A stretch of DNA of 64,000 nucleotides. It comes from Ichthyophthirius multifiliis. Its lineage: Eukaryota > Ciliophora > Oligohymenophorea > Hymenostomatida. The position numbers and the translations under genes were made by a program. The notes beneath the pieces are model-generated. The model was not told where the DNA came from and searched no databases. It worked only from the letters and a program-made list of their open reading frames with translations. Positions 36,801 to 54,780 of this stretch are shown piece by piece. How positions within the stretch are numbered: the stretch's first letter is position 1; each line of letters starts with the position of its first letter. The stretch spans positions 1-64,000 of the forward strand of contig NW_004086056.1 of the NCBI RefSeq assembly GCF_000220395.1, written 5' to 3'.

Positions 36801-39800
36801 AATGCATTTAATTTAAAAAATATTGTATTTTAATTTATTTAAAATTTTGCTGATTTCATTATTGTTTAAGATACTCAGAGTACTTAAAAAATCTCTAATT
36901 AATTAGCCGTTTCTATGCTTTCACTTTCATTATATATTTTATAAAGGAACTGTTATTCTTAATCTGAAATAAATTCACTACAAAAATAAATGTACGATCT
37001 ACTTTTAAAAGCCTTTGCATTTTGTAAAAATAAAACTCTTTTAAACGTTCCATAAGTATTTTTTATAAAATAAATAAATAAAATATTTATTTACATTAAA
37101 TAAAAAATAGGATATGTTATATTGGATAAAATTAGTACTATAAATACTTTCTTTTATAGAAGATAAATCTCTTGATAAAGAAATCAAAAACATAATTAAA
37201 GATTAAAAATATGCTAATTTGCTTGGATTAAAATACGAATAATTAATAAAGAATTCTTATTATTCAGACATAGATAAATACTAACAATTAATAAGTAACC
37301 GTAATGAAGCTCTATAAAATTTAATTAACAACAATAATTCATAATAAGAGTAATAACTTTAAACAATAGAGAAAGCATTTATACTTTATAAAATGTTACT
37401 TTTATAAGATTTGTAATTAAAAGGTTGGGTAGTATAATTAATTCATAAATAAAATTCTATTAAAAAAAGATTTTGTGAATGCTTAAACCGTACATATTTT
37501 GTTGAAGAAGAAAATTACCAAAAATATTATGATCTATTAAAATCTTATTACATTTTAAACATCTCACTCACAGATATTTCATTTTTTTATAAAAGTAACG
37601 ACCAAATATATAAAATATAAGAAGCATTGAATGAAATAATATCCAAATTATATAATGTAGATGATTCTCAAGTACAACTTACAGAAAATGATTAAGTAAA
37701 TAAAGTTTATAAAGGTTCAAAACCTCATATAAAGCCTTCTGATTATAAAATAGCTTTAACAGATATAAATTTAATTAATGATTCTTTAAGTGAAAATAAT
37801 ATATAAGAAAAAATCAGTTATAATCAAGCAAAAAGTTCATTAAATAAAAATAGTTTAAATATTAATTTTGATTAAAAATATGAAGTAAATTATTTCTTAT
37901 TAGACTAGTATAGCATAAATATGGAGTTTTTAGAAAATATGCAAATTTTGCTTACAAATATGAACTTTATTGATTTAGTTATTCAAATATTATTAAAATT
38001 ATAAGAAAACATGATATGTGAAAAATTAGTCCTTAAAAATTGTTTGCTTATATTGATTTACTTAACTCTAAAGAATGAAGAAAATTAGATTTTATTCCTT
38101 AAACATAAAAAATTTTGTAAAATAATAAAAGTAGCATTTTTTTAAAGCTAAATTTTTTAAACTAAATGTGAACTGGGTTTTATTTTATTATCTCATTTAT
38201 ATAAAGATAATCATTAAATTTTACTTAATTTACATACCCATTTATAAAACGAAGGAAAGCTGATTTTTGAGTTACTTTTTGATATATTTTAAGAAAGTAT
38301 TATAAGCGAATTTTGTGTGTATTTTTTGCAATTTGTCATGTTCTTGTTATTTATTAATTAAAATTTAATACATTAAAACTAAATCCTTGTTTTTTAACTT
38401 TTCAATAATCAAAGTTTAGTTTGTAATTAAAAGCTATAAAATATTGTCAGTTGTGCTATAAATAATTGCTTATAAATGGAAGATCCACGCAAAAAAGCCA
38501 AAGATAAAGTTTATTATTTAAATTTAGAAACCGTTTTTCTCTAATAACTATTAAATACTTTAAAAGAATTGGCTAGAAAATCAACAATTCATATAAATAC
38601 TTATGTCAGAACTTTTTTTTCTATTTAGGATATTATTAATTTATTAACAAATAATTAATGGGCAGTTTCTTTAAAATACTAACTTTTCTAATTTCTTATT
38701 GTTGTTTATTTGGATGTAAAGATTATTGAAGTAAATGAATTCACTTAGATGTTTGAAATCATTGAGAAAATTGTATACTAGGATCTTAAATATTTTTATT
38801 CTTTAATTGCGTAAAAATAAAAAGAAACAAAGCCAATTAATAGCTTAATGAGAATTTATTATAGACAAATTAAAATATATATGAGGAAAATTAATAAGGC
38901 TAAATAAAACTTTAATAAAAAAATATTGATTAAAAAATAGAAAATAAAAATAATGAAGATACAAAAATAAATGAATATTTTGAATATGTTTGTAAAAGTT
39001 ATTAATTAAATATTTATGAATAAAGCAAAGAGTTTTAACATGAAAATTTTTTTGGTACATAAACTCATTTAATAAATGTAGAATATTTTAAAGCTTATGA
39101 ATATTATATATAAAATGGTATTGTTTTATTCATTGAAAAGTATATATAAAAATTAGAAGTTGTAAATTTGACTTAATCACAAATGCATTTTTTTAAATAA
39201 TTAATTAATATCTTTAATGAATTATATATATATTTCTCAAATAAGCTTTTTAATGACTTCGGAGGAGAGTAAAATTGAAGCGATTTTAATATTGTATTTA
39301 AACCTAACGAATCCTTAATTAGAAAACAATAAGAAAATATCCGCAAAAAAATGTATTCTAAATAAAACTCTTTACTCTCTTCTCATGTACAAAAATTTTA
39401 AATTATAAAAGATTTTGAAAGCATATTAAAAAAAATACGAATTAATAATGAAATTGATAATAAAAAATAAATAAATAACGAATTCTAATATAATTTTAAT
39501 ACATTTTCTTTCCAAAATGCTACCAAATGTTAAATTATTTTTCAACCGAAACTAATTAATTAATATCATAATAACGAGTTAGATCGCTTAATAGAAATTT
39601 TGATAGAAATAAAAAGACAAGAAGGAATTGAATTTAAATATATTTTATAAAGCTTTATTTTTGTTTTAAGAAGCACAGAAGTAGGTATAGAGACAAGGAT
39701 GAATTCAATGCAAATATTAAGAAAAATATAAAATTATAAATAAAATCTATAACTTTATTAAGAAATCTAATAAGATTTGATTTCAATGGGATTTTTATCT

Positions 39801-40940
39801 TTTTTATGTGAAGCTATTGTTTTAGAAAAAGACCCTGAAATGAAAATTGAATATATAAAAGGATTAACTGGTTTGATGGAAGAGGCAAATTAAAATATAT
39901 AAAATTCAATATATGAATATTTGGTAGGTGATAAAGAAAATAAATTTCTAATTAAAATTTATGACTTTTTGAATGATAACTTTACTTAGTTTCGTGAATA
40001 TGAAAAATCTAAAGGTGACAATATTAAAAGAATTTAAGAAAACATTTATAATAATGATGGAGAATAATAATAGCAAGACGAAATTTATTAAGCAAACATT
40101 TTATTAAATTAATATAAAAGCTTTTAAAAAAAAGTCAAAAAAATAAGAAGTTAATCATTTTAATTTTAACAAAATAATTAATAACATCTATAACAAATTG
40201 TAGAAAAAAAAATGAACGTATGTATTAAAATATTAGAAATGCTTAGATTAACAACTGAAAATCATTATTTGCTTATGTAAAATTTCTTAAGGGTTTAAAT
40301 AAACGAAACGAAAGAATAAAAAAATAACTCTATAAATATGATCAATAAAATAAGCGACATCTTTGAAAAATATTCAAAAATAATTAATGAAAACAACTTA
40401 CAGTTAGGAATTAAAATTTTAGATACTTTAATAGAATGGATTTAAGGTCCTTGTTAAGAAAATTAGGTAGCATTATGCTAAAATAACTTCTTAGAATATC
40501 TTGAAGACCTATATTATGAAATAAATAAAAATAATTTTATTATCTATGATTAATCTTATTTAAAAACAGTTTTAAATCAAAGAATTATTTTAACTTTTAA
40601 AAGTCTTTTTGATGGAAATAATGATATTTTTATTATAAATAAAGTTGCAATGCATATAGATATAAATATAATGATAAATAGGATTGCCTTTAATTATGAA
40701 AAATATATAGATTATAATAAGTCTGATTCAAATATGAATATGAAATTGAAAAATTAAATAAAAAAAATTACATTTTAACTGTCTAATAATGATAGTAATA
40801 ACAAATATCTTTTTGAGCATTCTTAAAAGTAAAAAAAAAATGATTTGTAAGATAGTATTTATAATGATAATATTTTTGATTCAAATATAATTAATTTAAA
40901 TAATGATAATAATGATAATAATATATATAATAATAATAAT

Positions 40941-40997
<57 letters not shown>

Positions 40998-42599
40998 TTT
41001 TTTGGAAGCTTATAAGATATCATTTAAAACGAATATTCTTAAAATAATTAGTCTAGTTTATAAAATGCTGATATAATTATTAACGAAGGTATATTTAATA
41101 TTTTTTTTATTATTATATTATAAAAAGCATTTGAAACTTATTAGTTTTTGAAAAATTTAAAATATATACATATACAATTTAGAAAATATTATCATGAAAC
41201 GCTGTAAAAATAAATTGAAAAAATTGAAATCAGAAAAGCTTTATCTTACTTTGAAGAAAACACTTGCTCTATAGAAATTATTAATGAAAAAGATAATTTT
41301 TAAAAAATATACTTTAGAAAGCCACCTATTACTAAATATTTATCTAAAATAACAAAAGACAAATTTCTTTAGAATGTAAATCGAAATGGTTCTACTGAAA
41401 AACTTTTAGGATTTATTTAATAAGAAAAGCATTTTTTGGCTGAAATGGATCATTTCATGAGATTAAATGCTTTAGGATTGTACTTTAATTTGACTTACCT
41501 AAAAAATATTCGAATATCCAACTTAATTATTATATTTGTTATAAATCTAATTATTTTGATTAATGATAATGAAGGAGAAAATAATAATTTATAAAATTTT
41601 AAGAAATTTTTATAAATAATAAATCTTATTTTGAGTATAGGCGTATTTATTTTGTGGTTGATTTTTCAGATGCCTTTGGAATTTAAATTTTCAAAAATGC
41701 GTTATATAGATTTTTAATAAAGCTTTAGAAGGAAAAAAATTGAAGGTTGTGATATATTGAAGAAAACAACATTTTTTTTATAAAAAAAGATATGCACATT
41801 TTTATTTTTAATATAAGAAATATCTTTTAACACATAATTTTTATTTTTACTATCGAATTTAATATTTTCTATTACAGGGTTTATAGTTAACTAGCTTTTT
41901 TATAGTTTTCTTTTACTAAATATAATTGAAAGTTCAGTTGTATTACAAAACGTAATAAAATCTATAACATAAAATCAACTCTAATTGATAATGACTGCCT
42001 TTCTAGGTGTTATAGTTGTTTATGTATATTCTACAATGGGATATTTTCTTCCAATATTGAAAAAAACATTTATTTTTTGGGATGATTATAATTTTCCAGT
42101 TTGCGATAATCCTAAAGAATGTCTTGTTTTTTTCCTTAATTTAGGTCTTAGAAGTGGGGGAGGAATTGGTGATGTTTTATTTTAACCAAATAGAGATAAT
42201 GATGGAGGAAGTGAATATATTGCAAGGTTTTTTTTCGATTTAAGCTTTTTTATTTTTATTAATATTATTTTGCTAAATATTATTTTTGGTATTATTATTG
42301 ATTCCTTTGCTGAACTAAGAAACGCAAGAAAATTTAAAGATTAAGATAGGAAAAATAGATGTTTTATATGTAATATTGAGAGAAAAAAATTTGAAAATGA
42401 AGGAATTAATTTTTAAAAACATTAAACCAAATAGCATAATATTTGGTCATATTTAAATTTTATTACTCATCTAAAGATAAAAAATTTCAAAGATTTTGAT
42501 GGTTCAGAATCTTATGTTTTTTCAAAAATTATTAAATAAGATATTAATTGGTTTCCTATTGAAAAATTCTACAAATTAAATAAGTAATAAGATAAATGA
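33850..42599 (+). CDS. inositol 1,4,5-trisphosphate receptor-type calcium-release channel
   Basis: Very large channel (about 2,900 residues) of the IP3R/ryanodine-receptor family, expected in intracellular Ca2+ stores. ATG 33850 gives YQYLRYGDQIYIRTSQKPK, the IP3R N-terminal pattern; TGA 42597-42599. Long helical RIH-like regions follow, with one intron near 37052-37159. Six hydrophobic segments lie between about 41500 and 42310. The pore is diagnostic: selectivity filter GLRSGGGIGDVLF (family GVRAGGGIGD) then the S6 helix NIIFGIIIDSFAELR. After it come the Zn-binding linker RCFICNIERKKFENEG...H...H (family CFICG...F...H...H) and GSESYVFSKII. An Asn run (40900-40998) interrupts the region before the TMs. 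Family membership is firm; whether it binds IP3 is not shown, since basic residues of the binding core were not aligned. Confidence 0.88.
40888..40998 (+). repeat. (AAT)n poly-Asn tract inside the IP3R gene
   Basis: About 37 codons, mainly AAT (Asn) with a few GAT and ATA/TAT, in frame with the gene. It encodes an unstructured Asn stretch between the helical region and the transmembrane part. Confidence 0.85.
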
Positions 42600-42907
42600 A
42601 TTATAATTCTTATCTTTTAATAATATATTTAAAATTATTAGTTTATTTAATTTAATAAATTAATTTAAAAAATCAATAGAATATTATTAATAAATTATTC
42701 AATTGTTTTTAATTTTAACTAAAATAATATAAAAATAAATTTTATGTGCTTTAACATTAATTAAAATATATAAATTATACTAAAAAAATTAAAAATTTTT
42801 ATAAAATAAGAAAGTAAAAATTTAATTTAAATTAATATTTTTGTTAAAAGAATAAAAAGTTTATAATTTACAAAAAATACATAATATTAAATTAATTTTA
42901 TTACTTT
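42600..42907. other. intergenic spacer
   Basis: 308 bp, AT-rich; 3' end of the IP3R gene and upstream region of the next small gene. No element recognised. Confidence 0.5.
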
Positions 42908-43432
42908 ATGAATTTAAGTAGCACTAATTCAACTTCACCTACCTAATTATTATATAATTAAATTGAAAGAGAAATTAATATATTTGAAGGAAGCAACATA
43001 ATGTACTAACCAGATAATTAAATAACTAATTTTATATCTGATTTTCATTAAATAAACAATATTTTTTTAAATGATAATATTTAATTATAAACTGATAATT
43101 CTGATGATACTTTATAATATTATTATTTTAATTAATAAAATAATTAGACATAATTAAATAGTGAAAATGTTTTACATAGTATTACTCCTAAAATAATGAA
43201 TAAAAAATAATAAAAAAACAAATTGCAAAAAAAGATTTACAAATTTATTTATTAACTCCAAAACTCTATAAGTATTTTTTTAGCATTACTTTTAATAATT
43301 CTAAGTATCAAGTATTCCAGTTTATATTATGATCTATATTAAGATTATTCAGTAAATGATTATTATTTTTAAAAAAGCCTAGAATAAATTAATTAAAATT
43401 TTGATGATTTTATTAAATAATAAATAATTTGA
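42908..43432 (+). CDS. small single-pass membrane protein, unknown
   Basis: ATG 42908 to TGA 43430-43432, one exon, 174 residues. The N-terminal 115 residues are N/Q/S/D-rich (MNLSSTNSTSPTQLLYNQ...). A basic patch (KIMNKKQQKNKLQKKIYKF) precedes a single hydrophobic helix SISIFLALLLIILSSIKYSS, then about 40 residues rich in Tyr, Asp and Gln. By positive-inside, the N-terminus should be cytosolic. No family recognised. Confidence 0.55.
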
Positions 43433-44435
43433 AAGGATAATAAAGTTTGGTTTTTTTTTACTTTGATAAAAATAATAATAATTAAAAATTATATTGATAA
43501 AAAAAAATCAAAAATTATATAAATAATATTTATTAATTTATGTAAATAATCATTTTTATAATAGCAAATTTTTATTATCAATAAATATAAAAGTAATTTT
43601 CACTAAAATATATTTTTACAAAAGAAAAATACGATACATTCATTTAGCTCTTTAGTTAACATTTTCGGAATCAAATTTAAAATATTTCAAATTATGACTT
43701 TTTAGAGTATATATTTTCAGCTAAAAGAAACGACTATATATAGCGAGTTAAATAAATACACAGAAAGCTCAAAAAGCAAACATTTCTAGCCAAAGGTGTA
43801 CACAAAAATTATATGATTCTCGTTGCGATTAAAATTTAGATTTGAATAAAATATATTTGTTATCAATCTGAAAAAAAATAGTATTATTACTAATAATATA
43901 ACGATAAATTTATATATTAATTAACTAAATAAATATAAAATAAATTAATAATAATAGATAATATAGCTTTTATTTTTTAAAAAAATTAATTTTTATTCTA
44001 CATCTAAATTTCGGAACATATAAAATAGAACTTTTTTGAAAAAAAAATATTTTTCGTAACTGATTATCATACTTTTTGAGTTTTTTTATTTATAAAATTG
44101 GATTAGAAAAAAAAAAAAATATTGCAAATATCCCTAAATAAAATTAATATTCAAATTATAATAATTTTCAGATAATTAATATAATATATACATTAAAATT
44201 AAAATAAAAAATGGACTTGCTAATAATTGAAAAAGCAATTTAATTGAATATAGTTTTCAAAAATAATACAAAATTTTTAAAAATTAATTAAATTGAAACA
44301 AAAGGAAAATAAAGAAAAAAAAAATATACATATATAAAATAATAATGTATTTTAACATAAATATAATAAAACAATTTATTTAACCCTTTTTTTTTTTAAA
44401 AAAAATCATAAATATAACATTTTTATTAAAAAAAA
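43433..44435. other. intergenic, with a slightly GC-richer patch
   Basis: About 1 kb without a gene. The part at about 43620-43870 has higher G+C and more even base use than its surroundings (it contains agctcaaaaagcaaacattt and ctagccaaaggtgtacac), but no ORF, tRNA arm or clear hairpin series was found. Confidence 0.4.
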
Positions 44436-46289
44436 ATGTTATAAGACGGATTAATAACTTATCCAAATAATATAAATTTTTTATATTGTTAGATTCATCA
44501 AGATGAAATATATACTAATTTTTGTACAAAATAGGAATGCTTAAAACCTTTATGTCCTGAATGTATAGACCATCACAATAAAAACCATTCAAAACAAAAT
44601 ACATATGCAATTTTAATTTCATTAAAAGTCTTAAAGAGTTAATGTGTGGAACGTTTGAAATTATGTAAAGATAAATTATTATAATATTAAGATTTTTTAG
44701 ATGGTAAAAACACTCTTTTAGCAAATGACTTTTTTGATGAGGGTCTAATTCAAATAAAAAATGCTCGAGAGAATTTAATAAATATGATATAGAAATATTT
44801 TAATTAAATAGAAGAAGAATATTCGAGCAGAATAAGATCTTTTTCAAAACGTGATACAGATATAAATAATATTTTAGAATAAATAAAAAGCTTTAGTGGA
44901 GAAATAGAATAGATTTATTAAAATATTTAAAGTCCTTATTTTATAAAAGGAATTTAAGAAACAATGAACTTTGATTTATAGACTAAAATGAAGATTTTTG
45001 AAAATCAAATATAGGAAATTGACAAAAACCATAATATAAACCAAATAGATATCATAATAGATAAAAAAAGATTGGAATTTGTGAAAATGGAATTAAATAA
45101 ATATATATAATTAGGATAAACTTAAAATCAAGAAATCGATTATTTATAAGAAAATGTAGAAAACAATTTTAATTTATATTCAGAAGTTATAGGAAATAAT
45201 TTATTAGAATGTTCTAGAAATTTACTCACTTAAACTTAATTTTCTTACAGGTCTTTGGACGAAAATAATAATAATAATAATAACTCTATTGATGTAAATA
45301 AAAGTACAACTAATAATAATAATATGGGGAATAATAATATTAACAATACTGAAGAAAGCAAAAAAACATAAAATAATATAAATAATAATGAAAAAGGTTT
45401 ATTTATTATTCAATCTAATTATTTCATTCAAAGCAATAAATTTTTACCCTTTTTAAGTTCTATTAGTAAATAACTGTATCTTTTTGATATTGAAAAACCA
45501 AAACTTTACTAAAACATATAAATATGGCAAGATATACCTGAATTCCATAAAATCGTTGTCTGTCCAGGCGGATAAATATTCCTATTAGGAGGTGTTATTA
45601 AAGGAGTTTAAGTAAATAATGTTTATTAATGGAGTTTTAATAAATAATAATTTATTCCTAAATCAAATATGATCCAGGCAAGAAGTTCTTTTTCTGCTAT
45701 TTATTTAAAAGAGAAAATTTATGTTGTTGGAGGTTATAAAGAAGGCTAGTAAGCTATCCAAAACTGTGAGGTTTATGATATAAAAAAAGATATATGGAAA
45801 GAAATTGCGACTTTTAAAATTCCGGATTTATTACCTAGTGTCTGTGCATTTTAAGATGAATATTTGGTAAAAATTGGAGACAATAATGTAGAAATTTATG
45901 ATATTTAATATGATAAATGGTTTTTAGCTAATCGAAATTAAAAATAAATTGGAAAATTTTAAAATTGGTATAATTGTGGAATTATTTAAATAAATAAAGA
46001 AGAAATTGTAATTATTGGAGGACAATATAAGAATTTTATAAGTGATTAAATATTTGTTTTTAATTTCTACAAAAGCTGTAAAGATTAGTTCTTCTATTAA
46101 ATTAAAAATATTGAATATTTGAAACTGCCCTTTAAAGATGTTTTTTATAATAATATTGTTATTGATGGAGGAAAGTTATTCTGGCTTCAAAATGTTTTTG
46201 ATGCTTAGAAATAAAATTAATAAAAAATTTTTAAAAGAATTATTATTTTTGATGGATATTAGTTTAATTTTTAATTAATAAATTTATGA
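44436..46289 (+). CDS. B-box zinc finger, coiled-coil and kelch-repeat protein
   Basis: Single exon, ATG 44436 to TGA 46287-46289, 617 residues. Near the N-terminus: YCQIHQDEIYTNFCTKQ, then CLKPLCPECIDHHNKNHSKQ, with the C-H...C-C...C...H...H spacing of a B-box. Residues about 80-260 are coiled coil (IQEIDKNHNINQIDIIIDKK, FVKMELNKYIQLGQTQNQEI). An Asn-rich linker (residues about 275-330) leads to kelch repeats with double-Gly motifs (VVCPGGQIFLLGGVIKG, KEKIYVVGGYKEGQQ, EEIVIIGGQYKNF). No RING finger is seen upstream, so it is not a canonical TRIM E3. B-box/kelch proteins are abundant in ciliates and probably act as scaffolds or substrate binders; the target is unknown. Confidence 0.8.
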
Positions 46290-46349
46290 TTTCTTTTTTT
46301 TTAATTAAGCATTATTTATTATTTATTTTTAATTTTTTTTTTTTTTTTT

Positions 46350-46585
46350 CTTATACAGCTGAAGTCGTTGTCTATACGTGAGAGGATGTCCGTCGTATAT
46401 AGGCAGCATGGATTGACATCGTAGACCATTTGGCTCGCTTTCTCTTGGGTATGGAAATTGCATAAACCAGACCCTACGAGCTCAATCCTAGTCGTCCTCC
46501 TCCTTTTAATCTATCCGACTTAGCTCTGTATTAATTTTTCACTTTCGCGCACATGACTTAGTAGAATCCAGAGGGTTTCCTTAAA
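46350..46585 (+). ncRNA. candidate structured RNA, unassigned
   Basis: A sharply delimited island of near-balanced base composition in DNA that is otherwise almost all A+T. Neither strand has an ORF consistent with neighbours. Long-range complementarity is visible: GGATTGA (about 46411) pairs with TCAATCC (about 46481), and just inside CGTAG pairs with CTACG; CTATACG and CGTATATAG flank GTGAGAGGATGTCC; TATG...CATA forms an inner hairpin. A T-run follows at about 46600, which would suit a polymerase III terminator for a plus-strand transcript. I could not match it to SRP, RNase P/MRP, U1-U6, U3 or telomerase RNA from memory. Strand is inferred. Confidence 0.5.
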
Positions 46586-47203
46586 ATATTATAATTAAAT
46601 AATTTTTTTATTTATATCTTTTGATATGTCTATTTTTGTTTTTAGAATTTGTTATCTAAATTCATGGATATATTTTCTATTACCTATTAGTCTTTAATTT
46701 TCCTATATTTAAAAATTCTTATTTAAAATTTTGTAATTATTAATTATTTAATATAAATAAATTAATATAAAGATATTTTTATAATTAATTATATTTATTT
46801 TATTTTTATAAAAATATATTTTCCTATTTAAAATTTATATAAATTCGAATGTCAAAATTAAAAAAAATATTTAATAACAATTTTATTTAAGATTTAGAGA
46901 TAATTAAAATTTATTGTAACGAATATTAACACACAATCCTTGACATAAAGCATATTTATATTTAGTTTTTTTTTTTTAACTTTTTGTCTAAAAATTTCTC
47001 ACCTGGAGAAAATGGAATACTATATATATTTTATTTTTACAATAAAGAAAAAAGGTGATTTATGATTATTCTATTTTTTTAAAAAAATATAAAAATATTA
47101 AAATAATTTATATTTAAATTAAATTAATAGATTAAATTTATAATAATATTTTTTACATAAAATATTTATATATTAATTAAAAATATTTATAAAATAACAA
47201 ATA
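46586..47203. other. intergenic spacer upstream of the ABC transporter
   Basis: About 620 bp, AT-rich, no gene seen. It includes T-runs near 46600 and 46968. Confidence 0.5.
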
Positions 47204-51754
<4,551 letters not shown>

Positions 51755-52954
51755 ATAAAATAAATTTTAAATTTTCTAATATATTTTGCTAGCCAATTTT
51801 AAAAATTATATTAAAAAATAAAAATAAATAAAATATGATTAACAAATATCAAAATTTTAAATATAAAACCTATTTTTAAAAAAAAATATCAAATATTATT
51901 ATCAATCTACATAAAAATAACATAAATTAATAAAATGTGAATTTATGAGATTTTCAAATAAATTATATAAACTCAAATAAGACCACACTAATGAAATTTG
52001 CATTTTCTTTTAGAATCTGGTCTCAAAAGTTATTTATATGATGTTAATTTTCGCCATTTAAAATTTATATAAACTAATATATATTAAACAAAATAGAGTC
52101 ATTATATATAAAATATAAAATATTTAAAAGGAGGATGTAAATAATTCAACGCATAAAACGGCAAAAATTTTCGTTTGAATTTTCAAAAAATAGATTTTCT
52201 TTTTATTTTTCATTTAAAGAAAAAAATGGAATTTCAATAGATTTTAAATCTTTTCTTTAATATTATGCATTCTTAATGAGAGATTTAAGTAAATAAAAAA
52301 ATAATTACAAATAAAGCTTAAATTATATATCATTTGGGAATTCTAAATTATATATAATAAAAAATACATAAACAGAAGACAATTTAAAAATAAAAATCAA
52401 TAATATATAATATAAATAATCTTTTTGCTGTTGCATAATTCATAGAATTTTTGATTTTGGAAGGATAATTCGAATAATATAACTGTTGTTAGACTGATTA
52501 AATTCAAGCTACTTATAAATATAATTATCTTCAACTGTAATAATTGGTATTCTAATAGATAAAAGCAAGTTTAGGTTTTTTAATTTTTATGAATCTGTAG
52601 TAGATGAAATCTTAAAAGCTAATAAAAATACAATAATTATAATCAAATATATACGATTGTTATATAAATCAAATTTATAATATAATATTAATAACTTTAA
52701 ATTTGAGGATTAAAATACAATAATTTATATATATATATTATATAACATATTTAGAAATTATGATTAAAATTCTATATCTAATATCTTAAATATATTATTA
52801 ATATATTATATATACATTTTTTAATTTGAATATATTTTTATTTTTTAAACTAAAAAATTTGATTATTTTTTTATATTTAAAAAAAGAAAGTTAATAAAAA
52901 AAAATGTTAGTGTTTTTTTGTTAATAATAAAATTGTATTTGGCATAACTTAATT
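51755..52954. other. AT-rich intergenic stretch
   Basis: 1.2 kb with no coding signal on either strand. It contains short A/T runs and TA patches only. Confidence 0.5.
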
Positions 52955-53215
52955 TAATCTAGCAAGACCAAAGTATATGGTTAGAAATAAAGGATTAATG
53001 AGAGATGCTTCATGGGTAAAGAATAAGAGAAGTGTTGGTTGACTTTTACTAAAGTTCTTTCCTTATAGTATAGTGATACTATAGTAAGCCGGAAATATTA
53101 GGATTAAGATTTTCCTCGTCTATAAATAAAAGTAGTGGTTATGGATAATAACCGAAGGTTTCTGAGCTAGAACAAAGGATATTCTAGAATTATTCATATT
53201 TACAAATTTGGAAAA
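52955..53215. ncRNA. candidate structured RNA, unassigned
   Basis: Second island with more even base composition than its flanks, no ORF. Three clear hairpins are visible: ATAGTAT-AGTG-ATACTAT (about 53065-53083), GGTTAT-GGATA-ATAACC (about 53138-53155) and CTAGAA-caaaggata-TTCTAG (about 53168-53188). Flanks are poly-A/T. Orientation is not set by obvious promoter or terminator signals. It does not match tRNA, 5S rRNA, U-RNA or SRP patterns that I know, so the class is open. Confidence 0.45.
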
Positions 53216-53908
53216 AAAAAAATTATAAAATATTTATTTTATATAATTTTTATATTCTGTTGTTAGGAATATGAAAGAAAAAAAAATTATATATTTATAA
53301 ATAATTGAGATATTTTTATAGAAACATTAAATAATAAATTCTTAAATACATAAATTAATACATATATGATTCATAAATTCATATAATGAAAAAATCAAAA
53401 ATATAAATACTTATAAATATATATATATATATATACATATATTTATAAAATATATTATTATTATATATATTTTAAATTATTTAATATATATTATTTTAAT
53501 ATTATTTTATATTATTTTTATATATAAATAAATATATTCTTTTATTTTTTCATATTTTATTTATTTTTAATTTTATTTTTTATTATTAGTATTTTTTTAG
53601 TAAATTTTATTTATTTCCCTTACCATATATAAATATGTTAATTATTTATTTATATATTACAAATATTTTTTTTTTCATTTAATTTTTACATATTATTTAT
53701 ATAAAAGTTTACTTATAAAATATTATATAATTCTTATTATTTTATAATATTACGAGTAAAAAACAAAAATATTTTTTGTTTGTTTACTTTTTTAATATTT
53801 ATAATAATATTTAATTTCTTATTTTTATTTTATTTAATACTAATTTTATATAATTTTTTTTTTTTCTTTATTTATAACTATATTAAAAATTAAAGTTACT
53901 TTAATAAA

Positions 53909-53957
<49 letters not shown>

Positions 53958-54760
53958 TTCATAATATTAAAAACACAATATTTTTAAAACACATTTGTTG
54001 TAATAAAAGTTTAAAATTTAAATTTAATCACTAAAATAAAATTTAAACAATAAATTAAATACTGTAATTCTGTAGAATATTTAAATTTAATCAATTATAG
54101 CACTGAAAATCCAAAGCATTATTATTAATCTCTAAATAGAATTTAAAATTTAAGGTATTAACAAAATATAATACATTAAACAGACTGAAATATATATATA
54201 AAATAACGAACCAATATATAATTAACTGAATAATAAGAAATAATAAAATTATACTTCTAATTATTTTAATAGTCCTATAAATTAAATTAAAATATAATAA
54301 TTAAAGAATGTTCAAATATAAATTATTGTAGATAATGTTAATATTTAAAATTTTTTACAAAATAAAGCATACACAGATGATCTATTAAAACAAAAAATAG
54401 TTAAACCTTCGAAATTATTTCAAAAATAATACAGAAATTAATAACAAATAAAAAAGTATAACTTAAAATGTAATAGAAATAATATTAAACATATTAAATA
54501 ATGCCAATAAACACATAAAAAAATTTTAAAGATAGGCAAATATATATTGTAAAAAATATAATTATCTTTAATTATAAGAATACAGACCTATAACTATTCT
54601 CCTATTTTTTGTAAAAATAATATAAAAATCTATACTTACTCACATAAAATAATTAGTTTAACAATAAAGTATATACAAAATTAAAACTAATTAAACATGA
54701 TATATGCAAAAAAAAAAAATTAAATGCTTAGACTAATGATATAGGCAAAAAATCAACTTA
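53216..54760. other. AT-rich region with a triplet repeat
   Basis: No gene recognised. It includes a (TAA)n run and, from about 54050, sequence that may be the decayed 5' part of the retroelement that follows, but no motif could be read there. Confidence 0.4.
53908..53957. repeat. (TAA)n microsatellite
   Basis: About sixteen TAA units, intergenic. Confidence 0.9.
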
Positions 54761-54780
54761 ATGAAAAATAAAACCACCCA

